Assembly: GCA_016901755.1 (NCBI GenBank)
Contig: JACJKV010000013.1
Span: 1-64,000 of the forward strand
DNA from: Thomasclavelia spiroformis
Lineage (GTDB): Bacteria > Bacillota_I > Bacilli_A > Erysipelotrichales > Coprobacillaceae
Reading direction: 5' to 3'
DNA length: 64,000 nucleotides
Part shown: positions 36,557 through 45,351 of the stretch, one piece after another
Numbering within the stretch: the first letter of the stretch is position 1
Layout: every line of letters starts with the position of its first letter
Translations under genes and position numbers: made by a program
Notes under the pieces: generated by a model
Seen by the model: only the letters and a program-made list of their open reading frames with translations
What the model was told of the DNA's origin: nothing
Databases searched by the model: none

Positions 36557-37294
36557 TTATGATAAAGGATGTCTAGAATTGTAAACCTGATATAATAGCA
36601 CTGCCGCCGCTACAGAAGCATTCAGTGAATTGACATGACCACACATTGGTAAAACAACGTTAATGTCACAGCTTTTCTTAACCAGTCTTGAAATGCCGGC
36701 TCCTTCAGAACCAATGACCAGAACCGTTGGCATATTATAATCAACACTGCGATAATCCTGACTGTTTTCCAGTTCACAGCCAACGACCCAGAATGATTTC
36801 TTTTTCAGTTCTTCTAAAGTTCTTGTCAGATTTGTAACCTGAGCTACTTTAACATGATGAATAGCGCCGGTCGAAACTTTCGCTACAGTAGCATTCAAGC
36901 CTACACTTCTGTTTTTCGCTATGATCACTCCATCGACACCTACAGCATCGCAAGTACGTAAAATAGCCCCTAAATTATGAGGATCTTCCAGTCCATCTAA
37001 CATCAGCAGCAAAGGCTGTTTATGTGGTGGAATAGCCTTTAAAATTTCATCAAGCGAATAATAGCGATACTGCTCAATACACGCCATAACCCCCTGATGA
37101 ACAGCTTTCCCCACTTTTTTTTCAAACATCTTTTTATCTGCCCTTTCCACTGGCACCTGATATTTCTTGCACAGAGCAAAAATATGAGGATCCTTGAATC
37201 CATCAGCAACATACACTTTATAAACACTAGCACCCTTTAAAGCTTCTATAATTGGATTTTTTCCATATATATATTGTTTCATATCATTCACCAT
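36557..37294 (-). CDS. rlmB: 23S rRNA 2'-O-ribose methyltransferase (TrmH/RlmB family)
   Basis: A 245-residue SpoU-type methyltransferase. It has the N-terminal substrate-binding domain (YIYGKNPIIEAL) and the knotted catalytic domain with motifs GLEDPHNLGAILRTCDAVGVDG, VIGSEGAGISRLVKKSCD and PMCGHVNSLNASVAAAVLLY. It methylates a ribose in 23S rRNA (G2251 in E. coli). The start may be residue 1 (AGGATA upstream) or the Met at residue 5 (GGTGA upstream). It sits between mrnC and sigH, the usual cysS-mrnC-rlmB order. Confidence 0.95.
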   Translation of the reverse strand: MVNDMKQYIYGKNPIIEALKGASVYKVYVADGFKDPHIFALCKKYQVPVERADKKMFEKKVGKAVHQGVMACIEQYRYYSLDEILKAIPPHKQPLLLMLDGLEDPHNLGAILRTCDAVGVDGVIIAKNRSVGLNATVAKVSTGAIHHVKVAQVTNLTRTLEELKKKSFWVVGCELENSQDYRSVDYNMPTVLVIGSEGAGISRLVKKSCDINVVLPMCGHVNSLNASVAAAVLLYQVYNSRHPLS

Positions 37295-37308
37295 TTTCTA
37301 TCCTATAT

Positions 37309-37695
37309 TTATTTTAAATCTGTCTCACTGACAAACCTGATAAACTCCGCAAAAATTTCATCGATCCTTGCTTTTTCATCATTAAGATACAGATATCCAA
37401 TCAATGCTTCAAAACCCGTCGAATGACGATGCTGAGCTGTTTCATTTTTATGATTTCTGGTATTTCTGCCTCTTTTATAGATCGCTGTTTCATGTTCTGT
37501 AAAAAACTCATTTTCCAGACAATGACCAACAAAGTCAGCGTGAGCGTCACTGCTGACAAAATGAGTAGCCTCATGATAAAGATCATTGACCTTCTTCGAA
37601 GCACTGTTTCTAATTAAATATTCTCGCACCATCAGTTCAATGATACTATCTCCCAAATAGGCTAATACCAGCGAATTCATCAGTTCTGGATTCAT
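37309..37695 (-). CDS. mrnC: Mini-ribonuclease III
   Basis: A 128-residue RNase III catalytic domain without a dsRNA-binding domain, the Mini-III enzyme that matures 23S rRNA. The signature LAYLGDSIIELMVREYL is near the N-terminus and the second acidic site is in the GFEALIGYLYL helix. Its ATG overlaps the cysS stop by one base (TAATG), so translation is coupled. Confidence 0.96.
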   Translation of the reverse strand: MNPELMNSLVLAYLGDSIIELMVREYLIRNSASKKVNDLYHEATHFVSSDAHADFVGHCLENEFFTEHETAIYKRGRNTRNHKNETAQHRHSTGFEALIGYLYLNDEKARIDEIFAEFIRFVSETDLK

Positions 37696-39032
37696 TAAAT
37701 GATCCCCTTTGTCATTAAGGCAGCACGATACTCATCAGCCGCCGCAAAATCTTTCTGTGCTTTTGCAGCCATCCATTTTTTATAAAGTTCCAGATCCTCT
37801 TCATCTAACATTTTAGGCTGGAAAACAAAGCCCATTACATCACACATTTTTAACAGTGTATGATAATTTTTATTAATTTCATTATTATTTTTATCTTTTG
37901 TTCGCATCAGCTGATTCAATACTTTGACCTGTCCTAAAATCAGCGTCAATGCCAAAGAAGTATTCAAATCATCAGCTAAAGCATCTACCATTTCATCAAC
38001 TTTTGCCTGATCATAATCATTCCCTGTCAATCCTTCAACCTGTTCATAAAGTGATGCCTGTTTAATGACATTATCTACTTTCGCTACTTCTTTTTTAACA
38101 CTCTGAATAATTTCATCAGTCATATTTAAAGGATTACGATAATGACTGGAAAGCATAAACCATTTATAGACATTGCATCCTAATTCTTTGACCATATCTT
38201 TAGCCCAGATGACATTACCTAATGATTTTGACATTTTTTCATTATTGATATTGATCATCTGATTATGCATCCAGGTATGTGCGATGGCATGTCCATTTAA
38301 AGCACAAGACTGAGCAATTTCATTTTCATGATGCGGGAACTTCAGATCCTGTCCACCACCATGAATATCAATTCGACCCTGATCAAAAATATCATTGATC
38401 ATAACAACACACTCTGTATGCCAGCCTGGTCTTCCTTTAGACCAAGGGCTATCAAACTGAATACCTTCATCAGTTTTTTTCCAAAGCGCAAAATCAGTTG
38501 ATTCTTCTTTAACTCCTTTATCTTCGACCCTTTCACTGGCTCCAGCCTGCAGATCTTCGATTCTGATTCCAGAAAGCTGACCATATTCTTTGATCTTGGA
38601 TACTCTAAAATAAACATCCCCATCAACTTCATAGGCATAGCCTAAATCAATCAGTTCAGCAATAAAAGCAATGATCTGATCCATTGTTTCAGTAACCCTA
38701 GGCGCATAGGTAGGAAATTCCAGATTTAACTGACGACGAACATCCTCATAAGCTTTGATGTATTTATCTGTCAGTTCTTTTTCACTGACACCTTCCTGTT
38801 TTGCGGCTTTAATGATCTTATCATCAACATCAGTAAAATTAGAAACAAATGTCACCTGATAACCCAAATATTCAAATGTACGACGCAATACATCAAAAAC
38901 GATCATTGGTCGAGTATTTCCAATATGAACATGATTATAAACCGTAGGTCCACATACATAAATGCTGACCTGTCCATCAATAAGCGGTTTAAACTCTTCT
39001 TTCGTATTGGTTAATGTATTAAATAATTTCAT
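37695..39032 (-). CDS. cysS: Cysteinyl-tRNA synthetase
   Basis: A 445-residue class I synthetase. The zinc-binding cysteine and HIGH-type motif are in VCGPTVYNHVHIGNTRP near residue 25, the other zinc ligands in the HGGGQDLKFPHHENEIAQSCAL segment, and KMSKS (EKMSKSLGN) near 265. The ATG at 39032 follows GAGGAGAG. It leads the operon cysS-mrnC-rlmB. Confidence 0.97.
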   Translation of the reverse strand: MKLFNTLTNTKEEFKPLIDGQVSIYVCGPTVYNHVHIGNTRPMIVFDVLRRTFEYLGYQVTFVSNFTDVDDKIIKAAKQEGVSEKELTDKYIKAYEDVRRQLNLEFPTYAPRVTETMDQIIAFIAELIDLGYAYEVDGDVYFRVSKIKEYGQLSGIRIEDLQAGASERVEDKGVKEESTDFALWKKTDEGIQFDSPWSKGRPGWHTECVVMINDIFDQGRIDIHGGGQDLKFPHHENEIAQSCALNGHAIAHTWMHNQMININNEKMSKSLGNVIWAKDMVKELGCNVYKWFMLSSHYRNPLNMTDEIIQSVKKEVAKVDNVIKQASLYEQVEGLTGNDYDQAKVDEMVDALADDLNTSLALTLILGQVKVLNQLMRTKDKNNNEINKNYHTLLKMCDVMGFVFQPKMLDEEDLELYKKWMAAKAQKDFAAADEYRAALMTKGII

Positions 39033-39199
39033 TGTCTCTCTCCTCATATAACATATCTGGTAAAACTATTTTTAGTTTTAAACTTGGATATGACTGCTAT
39101 TAAAAATAATACCACCGTCCTATATTTTTAAACAAGATAACAGCTGATATTATTTTACATTTAAGCTAAAATTAATATTTAGCTTATCATTATATTTAA
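39033..39199. other. cysS upstream region, AT-rich
   Basis: It contains an AT-rich hairpin (TAAAACTA / TAGTTTTA, 39059-39079) with no U-run, and on the minus strand GGACGGTGG, which only faintly recalls a T-box core. No stem I or specifier was found, so no riboswitch is called. Confidence 0.3.
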
Positions 39200-39258
39200 A
39201 AAAAAGCATGAACTATCCTGTAATTTTTATACTTACACCAGATAGGTGATGCTTTTTA
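39200..39258 (-). terminator. Terminator after the lipoprotein gene
   Basis: AAAAAGCATgAaCTATC and GATAGgTgATGCTTTTT form a slightly imperfect long stem with flanking A-runs and T-runs, downstream of the lipoprotein gene on the minus strand. Confidence 0.7.
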
Positions 39259-39304
39259 TCATAACAGCCTTTTATGTTGTTTATTCTATCACATTTTTTA
39301 TAAT

Positions 39305-39832
39305 TTACAATCCTGTTGACTTGCTGAATGATTCAATATAGAAGATCATTTCATCAATATTTTCATTATATTCTTTTTCATTAGCTTCATAACCATAAGT
39401 CAGAATCTCATTTTCATCAAAATAAACCAGATGAATAAATTTTAGTCCCGTTTCGGGATAACGCCCAATATATTCATAACATTTTAATCCGCTTTCCAAT
39501 ACTGGTTCCTTGACCTCAGTAATTTTAGCACCCTTTTCTTCCAGCTCCCCACGATACAGTTCGCTTTTTTCTCCAACTTCATTATCCGTTTCATCATCTT
39601 GTGCTAAATAAAAGAAAACCTGATTAGTTTTTTTGAATGATACCATATTTTCACTACTGTCTTCTGCCTTAGATACAAGTTCAAAATCCTGCGGATAATA
39701 AAACGAAACATCCTCACCTATTTCATAAAGTACACCGTTTTTATTCACGGATACCGTTTCATCTCTTTTTCCACAGGCCGTTAATGTTAACAAACAGCAG
39801 ATGACAATAAGTCCATGAAAAAATTTATTCAT
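39305..39832 (-). CDS. Putative lipoprotein
   Basis: A 175-residue protein with a typical lipoprotein signal (residues 1-20, lipobox LTAC with Cys20) and an acidic extracellular domain of mixed alpha/beta type, containing FYYPQDFELV and a C-terminal EMIFYIESFSKS helix. No enzymatic motif is visible; the fold could be PsbP/MOG1-like, as in other small Firmicute lipoproteins. GAGGTGG precedes the start. It is a single gene. Confidence 0.75.
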   Translation of the reverse strand: MNKFFHGLIVICCLLTLTACGKRDETVSVNKNGVLYEIGEDVSFYYPQDFELVSKAEDSSENMVSFKKTNQVFFYLAQDDETDNEVGEKSELYRGELEEKGAKITEVKEPVLESGLKCYEYIGRYPETGLKFIHLVYFDENEILTYGYEANEKEYNENIDEMIFYIESFSKSTGL

Positions 39833-39884
39833 CTTACCACCTCAACACGTATTTTACATGACTTCACCATTTTTGACAACCTGA

Positions 39885-40655
39885 CTACAGCCCAAGCTGT
39901 TCCATAACACTGCAAATTCCCAAACCATCAACATCATCACAAATCAGATCAGCCTGATCTTTAATATCCTTTTCACTGTTGCCCATCGCCACAGAAAGCC
40001 CAACTGCTTCAAACATTTCCAGATCATTTTCACCATCCCCAAAAGCCACTGTTTCTGCTTTTTGCAGACCATAATATTTCATAAACGCTTCAATTCCGCT
40101 TTTTTTACCACTCGATAAAGCTACGATATCATAGGCCTCATCATGCCATTTCGTACTTTTACAGTTTGTTGTCACCTTCATGATCAATTGCAGCTGACTG
40201 GCATTAACATAGGGATCGATCTGAATAATCTTAGAAACATCTACATGATTACTGACAGGTGGAATCGATGTATTAATGGCCTGTTGTGCCTTAACGACAC
40301 GTTCATCAATAAAATTGACATACATCCTGTCTTTTTCAATGAAAAGCGCAGGAAAATGATGTTCTTCAATTACCTGACAGATATTAACGACATCTTTGAC
40401 ATCGATCCTGTTTTCATAAATGACCGCATCATCATTAAAACAATATCCTCCATTTAAAAGCAAATATCCATCAAAATGAAAATCATCATCCAAATGCAGT
40501 TCTTCCAGTTCCTGAACATGTCTTCCCGAAGCGATAAACAGATAGATCCCCTGTTGACGTAACTGCTTTAATACTTGAACAGTTGATGGTTTCATTCTTG
40601 GATAACGTGACGAAATCAATGTTCCATCAATATCAAAAAATATTGCTTTAATCAT
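39885..40655 (-). CDS. HAD-IIB (Cof-like) phosphatase
   Basis: A 256-residue HAD phosphatase. Motif I is FFDIDGTLIS, motif II SGR, motif III lies near the Lys in SSGKKSG and motif IV is FGDGENDLEMF. It has a C2B cap. It is a paralogue of the genes at 34048 and 47132 rather than a tandem copy. The substrate is unknown. GGGAG precedes the start, and the glycogen operon ends just upstream. Confidence 0.9.
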   Translation of the reverse strand: MIKAIFFDIDGTLISSRYPRMKPSTVQVLKQLRQQGIYLFIASGRHVQELEELHLDDDFHFDGYLLLNGGYCFNDDAVIYENRIDVKDVVNICQVIEEHHFPALFIEKDRMYVNFIDERVVKAQQAINTSIPPVSNHVDVSKIIQIDPYVNASQLQLIMKVTTNCKSTKWHDEAYDIVALSSGKKSGIEAFMKYYGLQKAETVAFGDGENDLEMFEAVGLSVAMGNSEKDIKDQADLICDDVDGLGICSVMEQLGL

Positions 40656-40675
40656 GATATTTATCTCCCTGTTTT

Positions 40676-40705
40676 AAAAAAGAAGTCCTGATGGACTTCT
40701 TTTAT
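40676..40705 (-). terminator. Terminator of the glycogen operon
   Basis: AAAAGAAGTCC and GGACTTCTTTT pair around TGAT right at the glgA stop; the minus-strand reading ends in a U-rich tract. Confidence 0.88.
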
Positions 40706-40706
40706 T

Positions 40707-42134
40707 TTATAATAACGATTCAAATAATTGAATATACTGATCAGCGCTTGCATCCCAATCCAGTTTAGCTTTCATCGCTCTTTGTATCAAAGCGCTCCAG
40801 CTTTCAGGATCTTTATAATATGTGTTCAATGCATAATCAATTGTATCCATCATTTCATGGGCATTATAGTTTGTAAAACTGAATCCTGTTCCAGTCTGAT
40901 CAAATTCATTATATGGTTCAACACTGTCAGCCAAACCTCCCGTTTCTCTGACAATAGGAATCGTACCATATTTCAATGCCATCATTTGTGATAAACCACA
41001 AGGTTCAAATAATGAAGGCATCAGGAACATATCACATCCCGCATAAATACGCTGTGATAAACCGAAATCATATTTACATTGCATTGATACTTTATCCTGA
41101 TGATTATATGCAGCTCCTTTTAAAGCATCTTCATACATACGATCACCAGAACCTAATATAATAACCTGTACGTTTCTCGTACATAAAGTTTCAAACTGAT
41201 TGATGATCAGATCTAATCCTTTCTGTTGTGTCAGTCTGGTCACAACACCAATCAAAGCAACATCTGGATCTTCTGGCAAACCAACTTCTTTCTGTAAAGC
41301 CAGTTTATTGTCAAGTTTTCCTTTCTTTACAGAACGAGGGGTATATTTTCTGACGATCATATCATCATTACGAGGATTGACCACATCATAATCTACACCA
41401 TTTAAGATACCATAAAGATCATGTTTTCTCATTTCCAGGATCTGCTGTAATCCTTCACCATACTGATCTGTTAAGATTTCTTTAGCATAAGTTGGTGAAA
41501 CTGTTGTAATGACATCACTATAGAAAATAGCAGCTTTCATCATATTCATGCAGCCATCATTACGACAGTTTCCGTTATAATATAAGTAACTGTCTAAGGC
41601 AAAGAATTCTTCCAGCAGCTTAGGATCTGCTTTTCCCTGGAACAGAATATTATGAATTGTAAATACAATTTTAATATTCTGATAATAATCATAATAACAG
41701 TATCTTTCTTTATATAACATAGCAATCATTGCTGTCTGCCAGTCATTTAACTGTAAGATATCGGGTCTGATATTAAGATGACTGATCAGTTCAAGAACTG
41801 CAAAATCGAAAAATGCAAATCTTTCATAATCATCATCATAACCATACAACCCTGGTCTACCAAAATATTCTTCATTGTCAATGAAATAGAATGTGACATC
41901 ATCAACAACAGTTTTGAAAATACCGCAATAACGTTTTCTCCATCCCATATAAATATCAAAATTAGTTACATATTCAATCGTATCAGCTAATTTCATATCT
42001 TTATATTTAGGAATAACAACGATACTTTCAACACCTTTTTTTGCAGTTTCTTTTGGTAAAGAACCAAGAACGTCAGCCAAGCCACCTGATTTTATAAATG
42101 GAGTAGCTTCGCTAGCGACATACATAACTCTCAT
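40707..42134 (-). CDS. glgA: Glycogen synthase (ADP-glucose type)
   Basis: A 475-residue GT5 glucosyltransferase extending alpha-1,4-glucan from ADP-glucose. The N-terminal KSGGLADVLGSLP (Lys near residue 15) binds the sugar nucleotide, and the C-terminal GT-B half has MPSLFEPCGLSQMMALKYGTIPIVRETGGLADSV. Its ATG overlaps the glgD stop by one base. It is the last of three glycogen genes. Confidence 0.97.
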   Translation of the reverse strand: MRVMYVASEATPFIKSGGLADVLGSLPKETAKKGVESIVVIPKYKDMKLADTIEYVTNFDIYMGWRKRYCGIFKTVVDDVTFYFIDNEEYFGRPGLYGYDDDYERFAFFDFAVLELISHLNIRPDILQLNDWQTAMIAMLYKERYCYYDYYQNIKIVFTIHNILFQGKADPKLLEEFFALDSYLYYNGNCRNDGCMNMMKAAIFYSDVITTVSPTYAKEILTDQYGEGLQQILEMRKHDLYGILNGVDYDVVNPRNDDMIVRKYTPRSVKKGKLDNKLALQKEVGLPEDPDVALIGVVTRLTQQKGLDLIINQFETLCTRNVQVIILGSGDRMYEDALKGAAYNHQDKVSMQCKYDFGLSQRIYAGCDMFLMPSLFEPCGLSQMMALKYGTIPIVRETGGLADSVEPYNEFDQTGTGFSFTNYNAHEMMDTIDYALNTYYKDPESWSALIQRAMKAKLDWDASADQYIQLFESLL

Positions 42135-43243
42135 TAAACACGGTCTCCTTCTTTAATGTAAAGTGGAGTCGTTTCATTACCACTTAAATCTAATTGTTTT
42201 TCTACGCTTGAACGTTTATCCATGATCACATTTTCTAACACTGCACCTGGAGCAATTTTTGATCCAGAGAAGATAACACAATTCTTAACTACAGCACCTT
42301 TTCCAATAACAACACCACGTCCAATAATACTGTTATTAACAGTACCATTAATAACAGCTCCATTAGCGATAAATGATTTAGTAACTTTAGCTTCATCTAA
42401 ATATTTAGTTGGAGGTGTATCATTTGTACTTGTATAGATTGGCCAGTTAGATTTAAATACTCTTGAAGCAATATCGATATCCAGCATTTCCAAAGAATAT
42501 TTAAAGTATGCTTCAAATGAATCCATGCATCTAGCAAATCCTCTGTATTCATAAGCATAAATCTGTTTTTCATCACACAGATATCCAAGCATATCTTTTA
42601 ATGAATAGAATGCTGAAATCTTTCTTGCTTTTTTCAAAATAGCAAGTAATTCATTTTTGTTGATTACATAAGTTTCTAATGAAATTGTCTGGTTTTTACG
42701 AGTACCTTTATTAACTTCAGTTCCAACGATCATACCATCTTGAACATTAACAACATCACAACCAACATATGCTTCTTTAGCATCTTTTACTTTTTTGTAA
42801 ACCATTGTGATAGCAGCTCCGCTTTTTTCATGAGCTTCAATAACATCACGATAATCCATTGTTGTAATGATATGTGCAGGTGCGATCACAACATAATCAG
42901 CCTGACATCTTTCAATATAACTGATATTTTCAATCAGATTGTTGATATCATGATTATATTTAGGGTTATTAGCATATTTTTCATCATATAAATATGATAC
43001 CCCACCTACTTTTGAGTTGAAATTCCAAGAAGTTCCACCTTCCAGATGTTTAAATAAAGATCTTGGTTTTTCCTGAATCAAAACACCAACTTTATCAATT
43101 CCTGAGTTAGACATATTTGATAAAACGATGTCAATAATTGCATAACGACCAAGGAAACTTACTGAAGCTACCGGTCTTCTTTCTGTTAATTGTGAAAAAG
43201 TGACATCTGAATGTAAATTAACTAATCCTATAACTTTTGCCAT
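42134..43243 (-). CDS. glgD: Glucose-1-phosphate adenylyltransferase, GlgD subunit
   Basis: A 369-residue GlgD-type subunit. The nucleotidyltransferase start is altered compared with GlgC: the usual GGGRGTRL loop is replaced by LHSDVTFSQLTERRPVASV, so it is probably regulatory rather than catalytic, as in other Firmicutes. The C-terminus is a left-handed beta-helix (NGAVINGTVNNSIIGRGVVIG). It pairs with GlgC just upstream; a 14-base gap separates them. Confidence 0.95.
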   Translation of the reverse strand: MAKVIGLVNLHSDVTFSQLTERRPVASVSFLGRYAIIDIVLSNMSNSGIDKVGVLIQEKPRSLFKHLEGGTSWNFNSKVGGVSYLYDEKYANNPKYNHDINNLIENISYIERCQADYVVIAPAHIITTMDYRDVIEAHEKSGAAITMVYKKVKDAKEAYVGCDVVNVQDGMIVGTEVNKGTRKNQTISLETYVINKNELLAILKKARKISAFYSLKDMLGYLCDEKQIYAYEYRGFARCMDSFEAYFKYSLEMLDIDIASRVFKSNWPIYTSTNDTPPTKYLDEAKVTKSFIANGAVINGTVNNSIIGRGVVIGKGAVVKNCVIFSGSKIAPGAVLENVIMDKRSSVEKQLDLSGNETTPLYIKEGDRV

Positions 43244-43257
43244 TATCGTTTCCCCCT

Positions 43258-44385
43258 CTATCTATTATTATCACTAATCAATGCAACTTCTTTTGCATCT
43301 TTATTGATAACTGTTCCAGCTTTAACTACTACATTTTCGTCGATGATTGCTTTGTAAACTTCAGCACCTTCTTCAACCAATACACCTGGCATCAGTACTG
43401 AATCAATGATCTTAGCACCTTCACCAATGTATACATGGTTAAATAAAACAGAATTGTCTACTTTACCATTAACAAAGCATCCCTGAGTTACTAATGAATT
43501 TGTAACTTCAGCAGTTTCTCCTAACATTTGAGGTTGAGCGATAGCGTCTTGAGTATAGATCTTCCAATCTTTTTTAATATTATATAAATCTAATTCTTTA
43601 TCGTTAATTAAATCCATATTTGCTTCCCATAAACTTTCAACAGTTCCAACATCTTTCCAGTAACCATCGAATTCATAGGCATACAGTTTTTTTCCATCAG
43701 CTAACATATCTGGAATGATATTCATACCAAAGTCATGTTTGCTGTCAGCTTTCTTTGCATCAGCAATCAGATATTTACGTAATTCTTTATATGTGAAAAT
43801 ATAAATTCCCATTGAAGCCAATGTTGATTTTGGTTTTTCAGGTTTTTCTTCGAATTCATAAATAGAACCATCAGGATTTGTATTCATGATTCCAAAACGG
43901 CTAGCTTCTTTTAAAGAAACATTTAATACTGCAACCGTTAAATCAGCTTTTCTTTCTTTATGGGCAGCCAGCATTTTAGCATAATCCATTTTATAAATGT
44001 GGTCACCAGAAAGTATCAGTACATATTGAGGTGAATACTGATCCATGAAATTAATATTCTGATAAATAGCATCAGCTGTTCCTGCATAAGCAGTGAAACC
44101 AACTTCATCTCTTTCACGCGCTGGTAAGATTGTTGCTGCAGACTGGCTTCCTTCAAGACCCCAGTTAACTCCAGATCCTACATAGCTTCCTAACAATACT
44201 GATTCATACTGAGTAGGTAATCCTACAACATCGATACCTGAGTTTGCACAGTTAGATAATGGAAAATCGATAATACGATATTTTCCACCAAAGTGTACCG
44301 CAGGTTTAGCAACTTTAGCTGTTAATTCTTTCAAACGTGTTCCACGTCCTCCAGCTAAAATCATTGCGATCATTTCTTTTCCCAT
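43258..44385 (-). CDS. glgC: Glucose-1-phosphate adenylyltransferase, catalytic subunit
   Basis: A 375-residue enzyme making ADP-glucose from ATP and glucose 1-phosphate, the committed step of glycogen synthesis. The catalytic loop AGGRGTRLKELT is at residues 11-22 and the sugar site at SGDHIYKMDY. A C-terminal beta-helix follows. GGAGGAG precedes the start. It is the first gene of glgC-glgD-glgA; branching and phosphorylase genes are not in the window. Confidence 0.97.
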   Translation of the reverse strand: MGKEMIAMILAGGRGTRLKELTAKVAKPAVHFGGKYRIIDFPLSNCANSGIDVVGLPTQYESVLLGSYVGSGVNWGLEGSQSAATILPARERDEVGFTAYAGTADAIYQNINFMDQYSPQYVLILSGDHIYKMDYAKMLAAHKERKADLTVAVLNVSLKEASRFGIMNTNPDGSIYEFEEKPEKPKSTLASMGIYIFTYKELRKYLIADAKKADSKHDFGMNIIPDMLADGKKLYAYEFDGYWKDVGTVESLWEANMDLINDKELDLYNIKKDWKIYTQDAIAQPQMLGETAEVTNSLVTQGCFVNGKVDNSVLFNHVYIGEGAKIIDSVLMPGVLVEEGAEVYKAIIDENVVVKAGTVINKDAKEVALISDNNR

Positions 44386-44406
44386 TTTATCTCCTCCTAT
44401 AAAAAA

Positions 44407-44420
44407 TGTAAGCGCTTAAT
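44407..44420. promoter_or_regulatory. cre-like site at the glycogen operon
   Basis: TGTAAGCGCTTAAT matches 13 of 14 positions of TGWAARCGYTWNCW and is nearly palindromic. It lies 22 bases before glgC, next to the ribosome site, a position expected to repress through CcpA. Confidence 0.55.
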
Positions 44421-44501
44421 CTATAATTTCATTTTATCATAATTATATAAAGAATTCACTAAAAAATATAATATTGTTTTTCTTTTTCCAACCTGAATGA
44501 A

Positions 44502-44526
44502 TATATCTTATTATACACCATAGTCA
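44502..44526 (+). promoter_or_regulatory. Possible sigma-E promoter of cwlJ-gerQ
   Basis: ATAT (44502-44505) and CATAGTCA (44519-44526) are separated by about 14 bases, loosely matching the sigma-E pattern (KMATATT, 14-15 bases, CATACAHT). The match is weak, but sporulation genes follow. Confidence 0.3.
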
Positions 44527-44570
44527 TCATATTTTTAAAGACTTGACATAAAATATTTTGAGGTGATCGA

Positions 44571-44990
44571 ATGGCTAGAATCTTATACAGCGAAAAAGAA
44601 ATAGAACTGCTGGCAAGGCTGATCAAGGCCGAAGCATTAGGTGAAGGCGAAGAAGGAATGCTGTTAGTAGGTAACGTCGTTGTCAATCGGGTCGTTGCCA
44701 ACTGTGACATTTTCCGTAATGCTCATACCATTACCGAAGTGATCTACCAGAAAAATCAGTTTGCTGGCGTAGATACGCCTTTATTTCAGGAGCCAGTCAA
44801 TCAAAACGAAAAAAATATCGCTTTAAGATGTATCAATGGATATCGCAATGAACCAGCCACTAACGCCTTATGGTTTAAAAACCCAGGAACTAATGTTGCC
44901 TGTCCTGAAACCTTTTTTGGCAGACTGTCAGGCAGATATAAAAAACACTGCTTTTATAATCCTGGATTAAATGATAATTGTGATTTATAG
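44571..44990 (+). CDS. cwlJ: Spore cortex-lytic/cell wall hydrolase, CwlJ-SleB type
   Basis: A 139-residue Hydrolase_2 (SleB/CwlJ) domain protein with the catalytic-region motif ARLIKAEALGEGEEGMLLVGNVVVNRV near the N-terminus and NQFAGV, ALWFKNPG further on. It lacks a signal peptide and a peptidoglycan-binding domain, as CwlJ does. With gerQ directly downstream, the assignment as the germination cortex-lytic enzyme is strong. GAGGTGA precedes the ATG. Confidence 0.88.
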   Translation: MARILYSEKEIELLARLIKAEALGEGEEGMLLVGNVVVNRVVANCDIFRNAHTITEVIYQKNQFAGVDTPLFQEPVNQNEKNIALRCINGYRNEPATNALWFKNPGTNVACPETFFGRLSGRYKKHCFYNPGLNDNCDL

Positions 44991-44998
44991 GAGGAAAT

Positions 44999-45322
44999 AT
45001 GGCATATTTTGATGATTTAAATCCTTATCTGGTGCGCGCAGAGGATAGTGATATCCCTGAACCCGCTGCCGCTATTCCCGTCGAACAGACTTATATTGAA
45101 AATATTTTTCGGCTGAATATCGGTAAAAAAGGAACGTTTTACTATACGTACTCAGGATCTAAAAAATGGACCGATATGTCCTACACCGGTATTATTGAAC
45201 AGGCTGGTCGCGATCATATCGTCATTCGTAATGAAGCCGGTCAGCGTTTGGTCTTACTGTATGTTTATTTACTGTGGGCAAGTTTTAACGAACCGCTCAA
45301 CTACATGTATAAGGCAAAATAA
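44999..45322 (+). CDS. gerQ: Spore coat protein GerQ
   Basis: A 107-residue protein whose last 75 residues match GerQ: YIENIFRLNIGKKGTFYYTY, followed by LLYVYLLWASF. In Bacillus subtilis GerQ is a coat protein needed for CwlJ to localise and act. The N-terminus is shorter than in Bacillus, which has a Gln-rich tail. GGAGG precedes the ATG, and eight bases separate it from cwlJ, so the two form an operon. Confidence 0.88.
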   Translation: MAYFDDLNPYLVRAEDSDIPEPAAAIPVEQTYIENIFRLNIGKKGTFYYTYSGSKKWTDMSYTGIIEQAGRDHIVIRNEAGQRLVLLYVYLLWASFNEPLNYMYKAK

Positions 45323-45351
45323 AAAGGAACGAGATTTAATCGTTCCCTTTT
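45319..45351. terminator. Terminator between gerQ and folC
   Basis: AAAAAGGAACGA and TCGTTCCCTTTT pair (one mismatch) around GATTTAA; A- and T-runs on both sides let it serve the two converging genes. Confidence 0.85.

Noticed and set aside
39033-39199. Possible T-box for cysS (GGACGGTGG)
   Set aside because: No stem I landmarks, no specifier codon and no terminator before the gene; the pairing base would not suit tRNA-Cys.
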